Positions 15,857-22,967 of a DNA stretch of 26,052 nt are shown here, one piece after another (positions within the stretch are counted from its first letter, which is position 1; each line of letters starts with the position of its first letter). This stretch comes from a virus, in the IMG/VR virus record IMGVR_UViG_3300038491_000024, positions 1-26,052 of that record; one strand, 5' to 3'. The notes beneath the pieces were generated by a model that was not told the DNA's origin, made no database searches, and was given only the letters and a program-made list of their open reading frames with translations. The position numbers and the translations under genes are program-made.

Positions 15857-16287
15857 ATCTCGTTAGCTACTTCAACATTAAACTGCACACTCCATCCCGC
15901 TAATAAATTATCAAACCTATCTTTAAACGGTTCAATATTTGGTGTACCTCCTAATTGGAATTCATAGGTGTTATCTTGAAATCTCTTTAATACGTTAGTT
16001 ATTACAGGTAATAATGTATTCCAGATGTACATGGTATTATCATTGCCATAAATATTATCTATATTAGATTCTTTACTGATATCTACAATATCCATCACTA
16101 ACAAATTAACACTATAAATCTGCGTTTCATAATTGTGTATTACGTTATCAATCGATACGTGTGCTAATGGAAATATAGTTTGCTTATCTAAATCTAACTC
16201 AAATAAACTGCCATAACTTACTTCATTTATAAAAGGTGAACTATCGAGCTCCTCCTTTATTGTTTCTACTACTTTTAAAAAACTCAT
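15850..16287 (-). CDS. Tail terminator / completion-like protein
   Basis: 145 residues with an alpha/beta pattern. It contains FPLAHVSIDNVIHNYETQIY, VLLV-like strands (SVNLLVMDIVD), an NTLLPVITNVLKRF helix and the ending FKDRFDNLLAGWSVQFNVEV. The final 'FDNLLAGW…F.V' strand is characteristic of small tail-completion proteins next to the gp10-like gene in Bacteroidetes phages. It would cap the tail tube and bind the head connector. Function is deduced from pattern and neighbours. Confidence 0.6.
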   Translation of the reverse strand: MSFLKVVETIKEELDSSPFINEVSYGSLFELDLDKQTIFPLAHVSIDNVIHNYETQIYSVNLLVMDIVDISKESNIDNIYGNDNTMYIWNTLLPVITNVLKRFQDNTYEFQLGGTPNIEPFKDRFDNLLAGWSVQFNVEVANEIC

Positions 16288-16288
16288 G

Positions 16289-17019
16289 CTATTTAATTTT
16301 TTCTTTTATCATTTGACTATCATACTTTGCTTTATCACTTAAATATGCTAAATGGTTTAGGCATTGATGTAAGGGTAATCTACCAACCTCTGCAAATCTA
16401 AGGACGTCTCCGTTAGAGAGCGCAACAAGTTCTTGATGACTATTCCATTTACTTGTGAATTGACTGGAGCTACTAAGCCCATCTCCTTCTCCATCTCCTC
16501 CTCCAAATAATTCGGGATACATTTCAGTAATTCCTTGGTTAAATTGCAAAAAAAAACTAAGCAACTAAATGCAATCCCTAAAGGCATTTGTTTCATTTGC
16601 TCTGCTCTATCTAAATTTGTATACTCTTCAATCCTGTATTTGCCTAACACTTCCTGCTCAATTGGTCGATATATTACAGACATTGCATTATGCATCTGCT
16701 CCCAATCATTTATGAAGTAAGTTATATCTTTATTTTCCCCATAAGTAATATCATCAAAATTAGGGATTGCTCCGTACTTAACTCCATCCAATTCAAACTT
16801 AGTTAAGAAAGTGTTATGGTCTGCATCAAATATATCATTTAAGTGTGCTATAAGCATATCAAAATCCTTATCAGCAATTGCATAAAGACTATCTTTATTG
16901 AGTCCTAAGAAACATTCTAACATATCTTCATTAGTTGGATTCTCTACCCTCAAATAATTCTGATATTGACCCAACGTTAAGTCATTTAATGAAGTCGGTA
17001 TTGATATTTTTACACTCAT
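16289..17019 (-). CDS. Tail assembly chaperone G-T, by programmed -1 frameshift
   Basis: Proposed 243-residue product: 157 residues of the G frame to 16549, then 86 residues in the -1 frame to the stop at 16289. The -1 frame carries a typical T domain: SKWNSHQELVALSNGDVLRF, EVGRLPLHQCLNHLAYLSDK. This block (KW, then A/S-x-GD-x-L/x-F, L-P-L-H-x-C-L) is well known from the T part of tail chaperones in Bacteroidetes phages, where it binds the tail tube protein while the G part coats the tape measure. It has no ATG of its own at a suitable place; a TAG just upstream in its frame (16567-16569) confines the shift to the region that begins with a run of nine T. The exact slip position is inference. 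Confidence 0.75.
16357..17019 (-). CDS. Tail assembly chaperone G
   Basis: 220 residues in the unshifted frame. The body holds KYGAIPNFDDITYGENKDI, then TYFINDWEQMHNAMSVIYRP, KYRIEEYTNLDRAEQMKQMP and the hydrophobic LGIAFSCLVFFCNLTKELL, all typical of tail chaperones in Bacteroidetes siphophages (a W-x2-M-x2-A-M-x-V-x-YRPI core). G proteins coat the tape measure during tail assembly and are not part of the finished virion. The C-terminal 60 residues overlap the T frame and would be lost on frameshifting. It lies directly after the terminase gene and is separated by four genes of other kinds from the tape measure pair, which is unusual. Confidence 0.75.
   Translation of the reverse strand: MSVKISIPTSLNDLTLGQYQNYLRVENPTNEDMLECFLGLNKDSLYAIADKDFDMLIAHLNDIFDADHNTFLTKFELDGVKYGAIPNFDDITYGENKDITYFINDWEQMHNAMSVIYRPIEQEVLGKYRIEEYTNLDRAEQMKQMPLGIAFSCLVFFCNLTKELLKCIPNYLEEEMEKEMGLVAPVNSQVNGIVIKNLLRSLTETSLDLQRLVDYPYINA
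16549..16555 (-). other. Slippery heptamer T TTT TTT for -1 frameshifting
   Basis: The zero-frame codons are GTT TTT TTT TGC, within a run of nine T (16548-16556). T TTT TTT fits X XXY YYZ, so tRNAs can move back one base and continue with TTG CAA in the T frame. The in-frame stop of the T frame lies 12 bases upstream and the zero frame remains open for 190 bases. I see no strong hairpin directly downstream, although a GGAGGAGGAG stretch follows at about 50 bases. Confidence 0.7.
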
Positions 17020-17037
17020 ATATTTTAATTTATAAAC
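17020..17037 (-). promoter_or_regulatory. GTTTATA leader motif before the tail chaperone gene
   Basis: GTTTATAAATTAAAATAT fills the 18 bases before the ATG at 17019, in the 39-base gap after the large terminase gene. Same motif and distance as at three other starts. Confidence 0.5.
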
Positions 17038-17058
17038 CTTAATTTGTCGTTATTGTTA

Positions 17059-18234
17059 TTAATAGTAAACAGCATACTTCCCTTTATTTGGATTCTCTAA
17101 TACACTTACTAAGGCATATCTTGCAGCATCAATACAATCATTATATTTGTCAATAGGTTTGTTTAGCTTTGTTCCATCTTTTGCTGTAGCCCAAGTGTAC
17201 TTATTTAGTTCAGCTATCAAGTTTAAACTACTTGAAGTTACCCTAATCTTGTTTTGATTAATTAGATTAATTCCATACACAATACTGTCCTTCCCTTTTT
17301 TCACACCTGTTACGCTATGCCCTAATGATTTTAATTCGGCAATACTTTTTGGTTCTGCACTATCACAATAAATCAAGTCTTTAATACCTAAGCTATCAAT
17401 CTCTTGTGATATCTGCTTGTTAAGTATTCCTTTTTTGTAAAGCATTTCGTCAAAAATATACTCATCATTATATTTGTATAATCCAATAATAGTAGTAAAA
17501 TCATTAGCAAACCCCCAATCCAAACCTATTGAAATCAATCTTGCTTCATCTGGTAATTCATTAATAGGTGTCCAATCAGGGATGCATACACCTTCAAGTG
17601 AACCTATCTGCCCGAGTCCGTACACTTTCCACCAATTTGCCCAATATGTAGATCTCTTCGCTTTATCCCTTGCTGATTCAATATCCGCAACAATTGTGTC
17701 AGGTAACGCTTCGTTATCAACGTAAGTCAATGTTAAGAACTCGCTATCTTCCTCCTCGAGCACCTCTGTATGGGCCCAAAATTCAGCAGTCGGGTTAAAA
17801 TCAATCCATATCTCGCCACTTGTTCTAATAGCTAATTGATTGTAAGATTCAAACGCTATATTGTTTGCTTCATTTATATATAAGATGTTACGTCTGGCAC
17901 CTCTTAACTTATCTGGTTGGTCAACACTAAAGAACTCTATAAAACTGCCATTTGAAAAGGTATATTTCATTGTGGATTTATTATACTGCACATCTCTAAA
18001 CCTTTTCGTCATTATCATTATTTTAATGAAGTCTTTTAATGCTCCCCTCCTAAGATGGGGTACGCTTTCGGATACTACACTAATTTCAAGAAGTGGTGTT
18101 TTTATAGCCTTATCAATAAGGATAGGCAATATACCAAACGTTTTACCCGCTGATGTTCCACCTTGAACAACTTTTTTTCTTGCAGTTAATCTGTATAATT
18201 TTCTTATTGCCGATGTTACTAAAAAACTACTCAT
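17059..18234 (-). CDS. terL: Terminase large subunit
   Basis: 391 residues with both enzyme parts of a terminase. ATPase: Walker A GGTSAGKT at 25-32 and Walker B ILYINE at 117-122, followed by the Ala-Asn coupling segment. Nuclease (RNase H-like): Asp239 in LDWGF, Asp291 in CDSAEP and Asp366/Asp370 in YNDCIDAARY. It cuts concatemeric DNA and drives it through the portal. At 391 residues it is on the short side, as in phages with compact terminases. The start overlaps the small subunit gene by 8 bases. Confidence 0.95.
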   Translation of the reverse strand: MSSFLVTSAIRKLYRLTARKKVVQGGTSAGKTFGILPILIDKAIKTPLLEISVVSESVPHLRRGALKDFIKIMIMTKRFRDVQYNKSTMKYTFSNGSFIEFFSVDQPDKLRGARRNILYINEANNIAFESYNQLAIRTSGEIWIDFNPTAEFWAHTEVLEEEDSEFLTLTYVDNEALPDTIVADIESARDKAKRSTYWANWWKVYGLGQIGSLEGVCIPDWTPINELPDEARLISIGLDWGFANDFTTIIGLYKYNDEYIFDEMLYKKGILNKQISQEIDSLGIKDLIYCDSAEPKSIAELKSLGHSVTGVKKGKDSIVYGINLINQNKIRVTSSSLNLIAELNKYTWATAKDGTKLNKPIDKYNDCIDAARYALVSVLENPNKGKYAVYY

Positions 18235-18505
18235 CTAAATTAAATAATGGTTGCTCAGTTATTGTTGTTTCTTGTCTTACATTTACCATTGGCCTACCGT
18301 TGAAGTATTCAAAAAACATCTTAATAGCCCAAGATTCTCCATCCTCCATTGATTCCTTTAGTTTAGCTAATGCAAGCGGCTCAAGTGGTGTCAACTTCTC
18401 TATTAAATTCTGCTCCTCAGCTTTACTTTTACGACCGCTTACTCCCTTAGCTCCTCTATTTAGAGAACGCCTGTCAATCGTTCCGTCTTTTTTTAATTTT
18501 GCCAT
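18227..18505 (-). CDS. terS: Terminase small subunit
   Basis: 92 residues: a basic N-terminus (RRSLNRGAKGVSGRKSKAEE), then a helical part (LIEKLTPLEPLALAKLKESM) and an MFFEYFNGRPM segment before an acidic end. This is typical of short small-terminase-like proteins that precede the large subunit in Bacteroidetes phages. It would recognise packaging sites on phage DNA. The helix-turn-helix of larger TerS proteins is not evident. It is the first gene after the terminator at 18552-18583, so it probably opens the late operon. Confidence 0.7.
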   Translation of the reverse strand: MAKLKKDGTIDRRSLNRGAKGVSGRKSKAEEQNLIEKLTPLEPLALAKLKESMEDGESWAIKMFFEYFNGRPMVNVRQETTITEQPLFNLDE

Positions 18506-18551
18506 ATTACAAATTGTTTAAAATTATTATCAATTACTTTATATTATAAAC
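18506..18551 (-). promoter_or_regulatory. Leader of the late operon with a GTTTATA motif
   Basis: GTTTATAATATAAAG begins directly after the terminator's T run (motif at 18544-18551) and lies 46 bases before the terS ATG. At 18 bases downstream there is only a TTG codon in a nine-codon frame. No host-type TAnnTTTG element is present here, so if transcription starts in this interval the phage sigma factor is a candidate to direct it. Confidence 0.4.
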
Positions 18552-18583
18552 AAAAAAGCCCCCATTAAGTTAACAGGAGCTTT
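18552..18583 (-). terminator. Rho-independent terminator between early and late genes
   Basis: On the minus strand an 8-bp stem (AAAGCTCC with GGGGCTTT, one G-U pair) and a 12-base loop lead into a run of T. It stands 26 bases after the stop of the 80-residue gene and ahead of the terminase genes, so it separates the two transcription blocks. Confidence 0.85.
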
Positions 18584-18609
18584 AAACAAACAATATAAAA
18601 CAAAAAAAA

Positions 18610-18852
18610 CTAATCAATCATACTTTTCAACTTCTCTTCTGATTTGCAAACCTCACTTCTCAAAACTTCAATACTATATTCACAACCTTCTGCAAATTGT
18701 ATTGCTCTTTTTAATCCGTGGATTGCTTCGTATTCCTCAAACATAAGAAACTCCTCTTCCAACTCTTCAATATATAATTTCTCCTCCTCCATAAACAATT
18801 CCAACGCTGCAATATACGAAACTTCAGACCTAATATCAAACTGATTTACCAT
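18610..18852 (-). CDS. Small acidic helical protein
   Basis: 80 residues, very rich in Glu (about one in four) and predicted to be almost wholly helical or coiled-coil (FMEEEKLYIEELEEEFLMFE, later VLRSEVCKSEEKLKSMI). It overlaps the end of the MjaI-like gene by 17 bases and is the last gene before the terminator. I do not know a function. A small acidic partner next to a nuclease gene might modulate it or mimic DNA, but nothing in the sequence proves this. Confidence 0.6.
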   Translation of the reverse strand: MVNQFDIRSEVSYIAALELFMEEEKLYIEELEEEFLMFEEYEAIHGLKRAIQFAEGCEYSIEVLRSEVCKSEEKLKSMID

Positions 18853-19456
18853 ATTTAGTTGTTAACAATTCAACTGATTCTTTTATTAATTCGTGGGTAT
18901 CTTTATCATAGTACAAATAGTAAGGAGTAACTCCTGTTTTTTGCTTATACTTTTCGTGCTTCTTTGCGTTCGATACCTTAGATTGCTGCAAACCTACGTT
19001 ATATGGATTTTTAGATAGGTACGTGTGCGGTTTGATTTGTATCGCTGTACAATTATTATACAAGTCCACTGAAAAACTAACGTCTGTATCTTCATCTGTA
19101 TAATCTAAATGCAAATCATATTTTTTAGCTAACATTTTTTTTATACTATCTTCCGCTAATGCACCAAAAAAAGTATCTAATACAATTCTCTTGTACATAT
19201 ACTTCCTTACATCTTCAATATCAACTCCGAAATCTTTAACAATTCCCTCTAATATTTTATATAACTTAGCTTCTCCAAGACGATTGTAGATATATACACC
19301 GAACTCCTCATAATTTGGGTTTATAGCACTTTTAAAGTACTCTTTTACGTGGATTGATACTCGACCCACACTTCTAACTGATAAGCGCCTTCCAGCTGCT
19401 CTATTTATCAAATTAAACTTGTGTTTACTTAGTTGGTGAATTGGTTTGATATCCAT
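18836..19456 (-). CDS. MjaI-family restriction endonuclease-like protein
   Basis: 206 residues. The N-terminus (HQLSKHKFNLINRAAGRRLS), the EEFGVYIYNRLGEAKLYKIL segment and VLDTFFGALAEDSIKK match the layout of MjaI-like endonucleases that are frequent in flavobacterial phages. The likely catalytic core is a variant PD-(D/E)XK site: Asp131 in SVDLYNN and Gln140-Ile-Lys142 in AIQIKPHTYL. MjaI itself cuts CTAG. No methyltransferase gene adjoins it; the only methyltransferase in the window is 5.7 kb away. I found no CTAG in this window, so self-protection may be by site loss. The gene shares one base with the upstream 150-residue gene. Target and activity of this homologue are unproven. Confidence 0.7.
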   Translation of the reverse strand: MDIKPIHQLSKHKFNLINRAAGRRLSVRSVGRVSIHVKEYFKSAINPNYEEFGVYIYNRLGEAKLYKILEGIVKDFGVDIEDVRKYMYKRIVLDTFFGALAEDSIKKMLAKKYDLHLDYTDEDTDVSFSVDLYNNCTAIQIKPHTYLSKNPYNVGLQQSKVSNAKKHEKYKQKTGVTPYYLYYDKDTHELIKESVELLTTKYGKSV

Positions 19457-19908
19457 TAATAGTTTTTATATAGTTTAGTTAAGTCACCTATAACACTTTT
19501 AAAACAAGTTGAACAAGATGTTAATTGTTTATTTCTGTTGAAAACTCTATTGTATATAGCTAACATTTCTTTTTGCTGATTTGATGTAACTCTTGAAGTG
19601 TTTGAGTTAAAGTAATCATGCAAGTAAAGATACTCATCATGCGTTATACATTCTGCTACTTTCTTCTTAAATAGATTATTCAACTTATCTTTACGCTCAT
19701 CACATCCACAGTCAATATCTAATGCTTCCGATATAACCTCAACAGCTTTCTTTATTCCTGTTGCTTTAGTAATACCCTCCACAACATCTCCTAAGCTTTT
19801 TTTAGAGCTTTTAAGAGCTTTTAAACTTTCTTTAAGGTGTTTGTACTCCTTACTCCTTTTATCGCCCTTAAAGTCTCTTATTTGGCTTTCTAAATCTTTA
19901 ATAGTCAT
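19456..19908 (-). CDS. Conserved phage protein with CxC and CxxC motifs
   Basis: 150 residues: a basic coiled-coil front (LESQIRDFKGDKRSKEYKHL, then KESLKALKSSKKSL), a central KATGIKKAVEVISEALDIDCGCD with Cys67 and Cys69, and a C-terminal helical part with Cys132 and Cys135 (SCSTCFKSVI). The GIKKAV…DCGCDERKDKLN block is common in Bacteroidetes phages, always without a known role. Four cysteines in two pairs could bind zinc. It overlaps the end of the sigma factor gene by 11 bases and shares one base with the MjaI-like gene, so all three should be made together. Confidence 0.6.
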   Translation of the reverse strand: MTIKDLESQIRDFKGDKRSKEYKHLKESLKALKSSKKSLGDVVEGITKATGIKKAVEVISEALDIDCGCDERKDKLNNLFKKKVAECITHDEYLYLHDYFNSNTSRVTSNQQKEMLAIYNRVFNRNKQLTSCSTCFKSVIGDLTKLYKNY

Positions 19909-20422
19909 TTGTTATATTTTTATTAAACCAATCCTTTAACTCTTCTTTTATAATTGCCTTAACTTTAGATACAGTTCCGTGTAGTGATACGTGGCTTATA
20001 TCGATCTGTTTAGCCATCGTACGAAAACTCAAACCGCTATCTCTGTAAAGTCTAAACACTTCCGCATCATACCACTCAAGCCCATCCAAGACTTCCTCAA
20101 TTTTTAAATGCAAATTATGTTGCTTATTGAGAAAAACTATACTATCTAAGTCTTGTTCAATTTCTGTTTCAGTTTCCGTATATCTGTTAAACTTAGATTC
20201 TTTGTTATAGTAATTAGCTACTTCACTTCGGATAGTAAGATACACATACCCATAGTTGATTTTATTGTTGACTATTATCTTATCAAAAGTAGCATACTTG
20301 TGTAGCTTTATATATGTATTTTGTATAATATCATCCGCATTGCTTAAAGTAGCACCTAAACTTAATGCGTGAGCAATCCACATTTTATTCTCTTTTGCTA
20401 AGATAGTTAAGAAGTCACTCAT
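19898..20422 (-). CDS. Phage RNA polymerase sigma factor (sigma-70/ECF type)
   Basis: 174 residues with the two domains of short sigma factors. Region 2 at about 10-75 includes ADDIIQNTYIKLHKY, which matches the D-x-x-Q-x-x-F/Y core-binding helix, and a following YVYLTIRSEVANYY promoter-melting helix. Region 4 at about 105-165 ends in a helix-turn-helix, LSFRTMAKQIDISHVSLHGT. The acidic linker is at 80-95. Such a protein would steer host RNA polymerase to phage promoters, probably those of late genes. It is the first gene after the 244-base non-coding interval. A related option is that it is only a DNA-binding regulator, but region 2 makes sigma more likely. Confidence 0.75.
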   Translation of the reverse strand: MSDFLTILAKENKMWIAHALSLGATLSNADDIIQNTYIKLHKYATFDKIIVNNKINYGYVYLTIRSEVANYYNKESKFNRYTETETEIEQDLDSIVFLNKQHNLHLKIEEVLDGLEWYDAEVFRLYRDSGLSFRTMAKQIDISHVSLHGTVSKVKAIIKEELKDWFNKNITNDY

Positions 20423-20666
20423 TCGGTTAATCTGTTTAGATGATGCAATATACTATTTATTTTATAACAAGTAAAGATTTATTTGTTTTTTTTTATTAAA
20501 AATATTCTATAATTTTCATCACTTAAAGAAATAACAAGTAGCCCTCTTATATATATATATGAAGCACCCCCTCTACAAGTACCGCCATTCCTAAGAAAAG
20601 AGGTTACAAAAACATGCCCAAAAAAAATTTGGGAAGAAATATGTAACCTTTTCAGTATACATATAC
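20423..20666. other. 244-base non-coding interval with nested inverted repeats
   Basis: No convincing gene. It holds an inverted repeat AGGTTAC (20601-20607) and GTAACCT (20643-20649) that can be lengthened outward if two bases bulge, with a second repeat CCCAAA (20617-20622) and TTTGGG (20628-20633) nested inside. A (TA)n tract lies near 20549-20561 and a C-rich patch near 20565-20587. On the minus strand at about 20443-20471, TTG, 15 bases and TATATTGCATCA resemble the promoter at 24971-25000 but with shorter spacing. It could be a regulatory region for the sigma gene, a structured RNA, a terminator of the helicase gene or an origin; nothing decides between these. Confidence 0.5.
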
Positions 20667-22952
20667 TTAACTTTCTTGACTCCATTTATGTAAGTCATTA
20701 CTTAGACCTGCTTGCACCTCTAAAGACGCTCCTTCAATCTTAAACCAACCCTTTTTCCCTAAAAAGTCTAAATGATTTAAGTGAACTAAATTTGTACCGC
20801 TGTTAAATATTAAAATACTATCGTGCCTTCGGACAACCCCCTCATGCTCCCAAGAATCGTAAGCTTCCAACTTTAACTTAGAGATTAACTGTTTTTCATA
20901 AAAAGTCAAGAAGTTAAACAGGTTACCTCGATAATCTGATTCAAAAAAGTTATTAATCAAATAATCAACAACAACCTCGTTAAAACCAAAGAATAAAAAC
21001 CTATCTCTTGCCCTTGCTTTTTGAATCTTCTTAGGCGTTGCTTTCTTTTCATTATAAAAAAAGTTATTCAAAAACTTATTAATCTTTAACTTATTAACTT
21101 TATTGACTCCATAAATATCAGCAGGCAAATCAAAACCACATAAAGAGTATATGATCCTAATAAATGCTGCTTCAATATCCACCTCCGTAACACTTACGCT
21201 AAAATGTTCCGCAACCAATTTAAGCTCGTCAACTCCGATTTGCGTAAGTAAGTTGTAATTCCTATTGACTACCCAATTAGGAGGTGCAACAATATCCTCA
21301 TTTACAAACATCTGTATCAAGTTGTACAGAACCTTTATTGATTTAACTTTAAAAACCTCCCTATAAGGCTTTGAATCAATCTTTCCATACTTAGCGATAC
21401 TTCTTTCATTATATGCCTTTACAAGTCCTTTAAGTAGTTTATTAAACTTCTTTTCATCCGTCAGTAAATCCATACCCTCACGCTCCCTTAAAGTTAAACT
21501 TCTTTGTCCGTTGTAGTTTTTCCTTCTTAGGTACGTGTTAAAGTCCCTTAAATAGTATTCATCTTTAGTTTTCTCTTCAACTCTTAAAGTGTAATCCTTG
21601 CCGAACAGGTCCAACCTACTAATTAAAATCTCATTTTTCAATAACATAGACTCTTTAAATTCGTCCTGTAATTTACTTACGGGAAGCAATGATTGTTGCT
21701 CGTTCAAATCCTTAATAGTTAATTTTCGACTCTCTAAGAAACTTTTAAACTTTTCTGATGGAAATGGTTTGTCATACTCCAATTGTTCCTTATATAAGCT
21801 TATTGCAACTTCATTTCGTTTAACAGAGAAACTTCCGTAATCATCCGAACCCTCTCTTGTGTTTTGTGTAAAAATAACAAAAGGATGCAACTTGTAAAAC
21901 TTTCCCTCCGTACCTTTAGATTGTTTCTGATGTATGCTGTAATCATCTCTTTTAATAAATCTATCAACTTCTTTATCTATATCTTTAAATGAGTGTCTAA
22001 TATTTACCAAGTCAGCTCTACAATATTCAATGTAAGTTGCTCCTTTTCTTGTTCTACTGATCGCTTGATATAAGTTAGAAATGTAAAACGTTTCATAACC
22101 GCCTGGAGATGCCCTATCTTCAAAAAAATATAGTGATGCATCTGTGTAATTAATATCATAACCTTCAAACGCTCTTGAGGATATTATTGTAAGCTTAGAC
22201 TCGGGATTATGTTTAACCTCCATAAGTTCTACCAAACTGCTCATCAACCCGTTACCCACTATAAAATTTGCTTCTAATACGTGGGATTTGTTTTTTAGCT
22301 TATAAATTACCGTTTTGTTGTTAGTAGCGACCACTACACTCCTACCTTCTTGAATATCCTTTTTAATGCGATTTAAGGCACAAAATCTGTTTTTAGCTAA
22401 ATGTATTGTTTGTCTTGGTAAAAGTTCGTTAGTGATGTTAATATCTACTTTAGAATATAGGTTAGGGCTTGCGGTAACACTTACTATTGAAGCTTTACCA
22501 TAAAAAATAGATTCTAACTTGGAATAGAAATCGATTAATCTGTATCTGAACAGGGACTGAATTTCAGTCGAATGGCATTCATCATGCAGTACTTTATCAA
22601 CTTTATGAGATATATTTTTTACGGCATCCTTTCTCAGTAGAAAACTATCAGCAACAAACATAAGGATATCAGCATCACTAAAATCAGAATCTTGGGACTC
22701 CTTGTAGAAAAACTTGATACGATTATCTGTACCAAGTTCCCCTTTATTGTAAGCTTCTTGTTTATCCATCACAACCGCCTTATTAGGTGCAATCATAACA
22801 TTAACCATTCCAATTTTTACGGGAAGCGTAAGGAACCCATAAGAGAAACCGTTCCCTGTTTGCTGCTTGTTTACCCTGTTATGTTTGGACGCTGCAAAGC
22901 ATTTTTGAATCAACTCCTGTGATAAGTATTTTTGTTTGTTTGTTAGATTCAT
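20667..22952 (-). CDS. SF2 helicase-like replication protein lacking the Walker A lysine
   Basis: 761 residues. The first 310 or so follow a superfamily 2 helicase: a Walker A position at 32-39 (TGNGFSYG), motif Ia-like VMIAPNKAV, DECH at 124-127 (motif II), TAS at 160-162 (motif III), VVVATNNKT at about 207 (IV), KLTIISSRAFEGYDI at 253-267 (V) and QAISRTRKG at 296-304 (VI). The Walker A lysine is absent (GNGFSY, not GxGKT/S). I recall similar Lys-less variants in other Bacteroidetes phage helicase-like proteins. Residues 320-761 are helical and basic, and I do not recognise them. It probably acts in replication or recombination together with the nearby YqaJ nuclease. Whether it hydrolyses ATP is uncertain. 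Confidence 0.65.
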   Translation of the reverse strand: MNLTNKQKYLSQELIQKCFAASKHNRVNKQQTGNGFSYGFLTLPVKIGMVNVMIAPNKAVVMDKQEAYNKGELGTDNRIKFFYKESQDSDFSDADILMFVADSFLLRKDAVKNISHKVDKVLHDECHSTEIQSLFRYRLIDFYSKLESIFYGKASIVSVTASPNLYSKVDINITNELLPRQTIHLAKNRFCALNRIKKDIQEGRSVVVATNNKTVIYKLKNKSHVLEANFIVGNGLMSSLVELMEVKHNPESKLTIISSRAFEGYDINYTDASLYFFEDRASPGGYETFYISNLYQAISRTRKGATYIEYCRADLVNIRHSFKDIDKEVDRFIKRDDYSIHQKQSKGTEGKFYKLHPFVIFTQNTREGSDDYGSFSVKRNEVAISLYKEQLEYDKPFPSEKFKSFLESRKLTIKDLNEQQSLLPVSKLQDEFKESMLLKNEILISRLDLFGKDYTLRVEEKTKDEYYLRDFNTYLRRKNYNGQRSLTLREREGMDLLTDEKKFNKLLKGLVKAYNERSIAKYGKIDSKPYREVFKVKSIKVLYNLIQMFVNEDIVAPPNWVVNRNYNLLTQIGVDELKLVAEHFSVSVTEVDIEAAFIRIIYSLCGFDLPADIYGVNKVNKLKINKFLNNFFYNEKKATPKKIQKARARDRFLFFGFNEVVVDYLINNFFESDYRGNLFNFLTFYEKQLISKLKLEAYDSWEHEGVVRRHDSILIFNSGTNLVHLNHLDFLGKKGWFKIEGASLEVQAGLSNDLHKWSQES

Positions 22953-22967
22953 TTACTTATAATTGTT

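Noticed and set aside
16289-16564. Separate 91-residue gene starting at TTG 16564
   Set aside because: The start is a weak TTG directly after a stop, inside the G gene. The content is a T domain, so a frameshifted extension of G explains it better.
2992-20438. Recurring TAAACAGATTAA (2992-3003, 20427-20438) and a near copy at 9921-9933
   Set aside because: Three short AT-rich matches, one with an extra base and at different distances from gene starts, are not enough to call a shared site.
20479-20685. Minus-strand open frame of 68 codons overlapping the helicase stop
   Set aside because: It runs through the nested hairpins and the (TA)n tract, gives an odd sequence with no conserved features, and starts inside the helicase gene.
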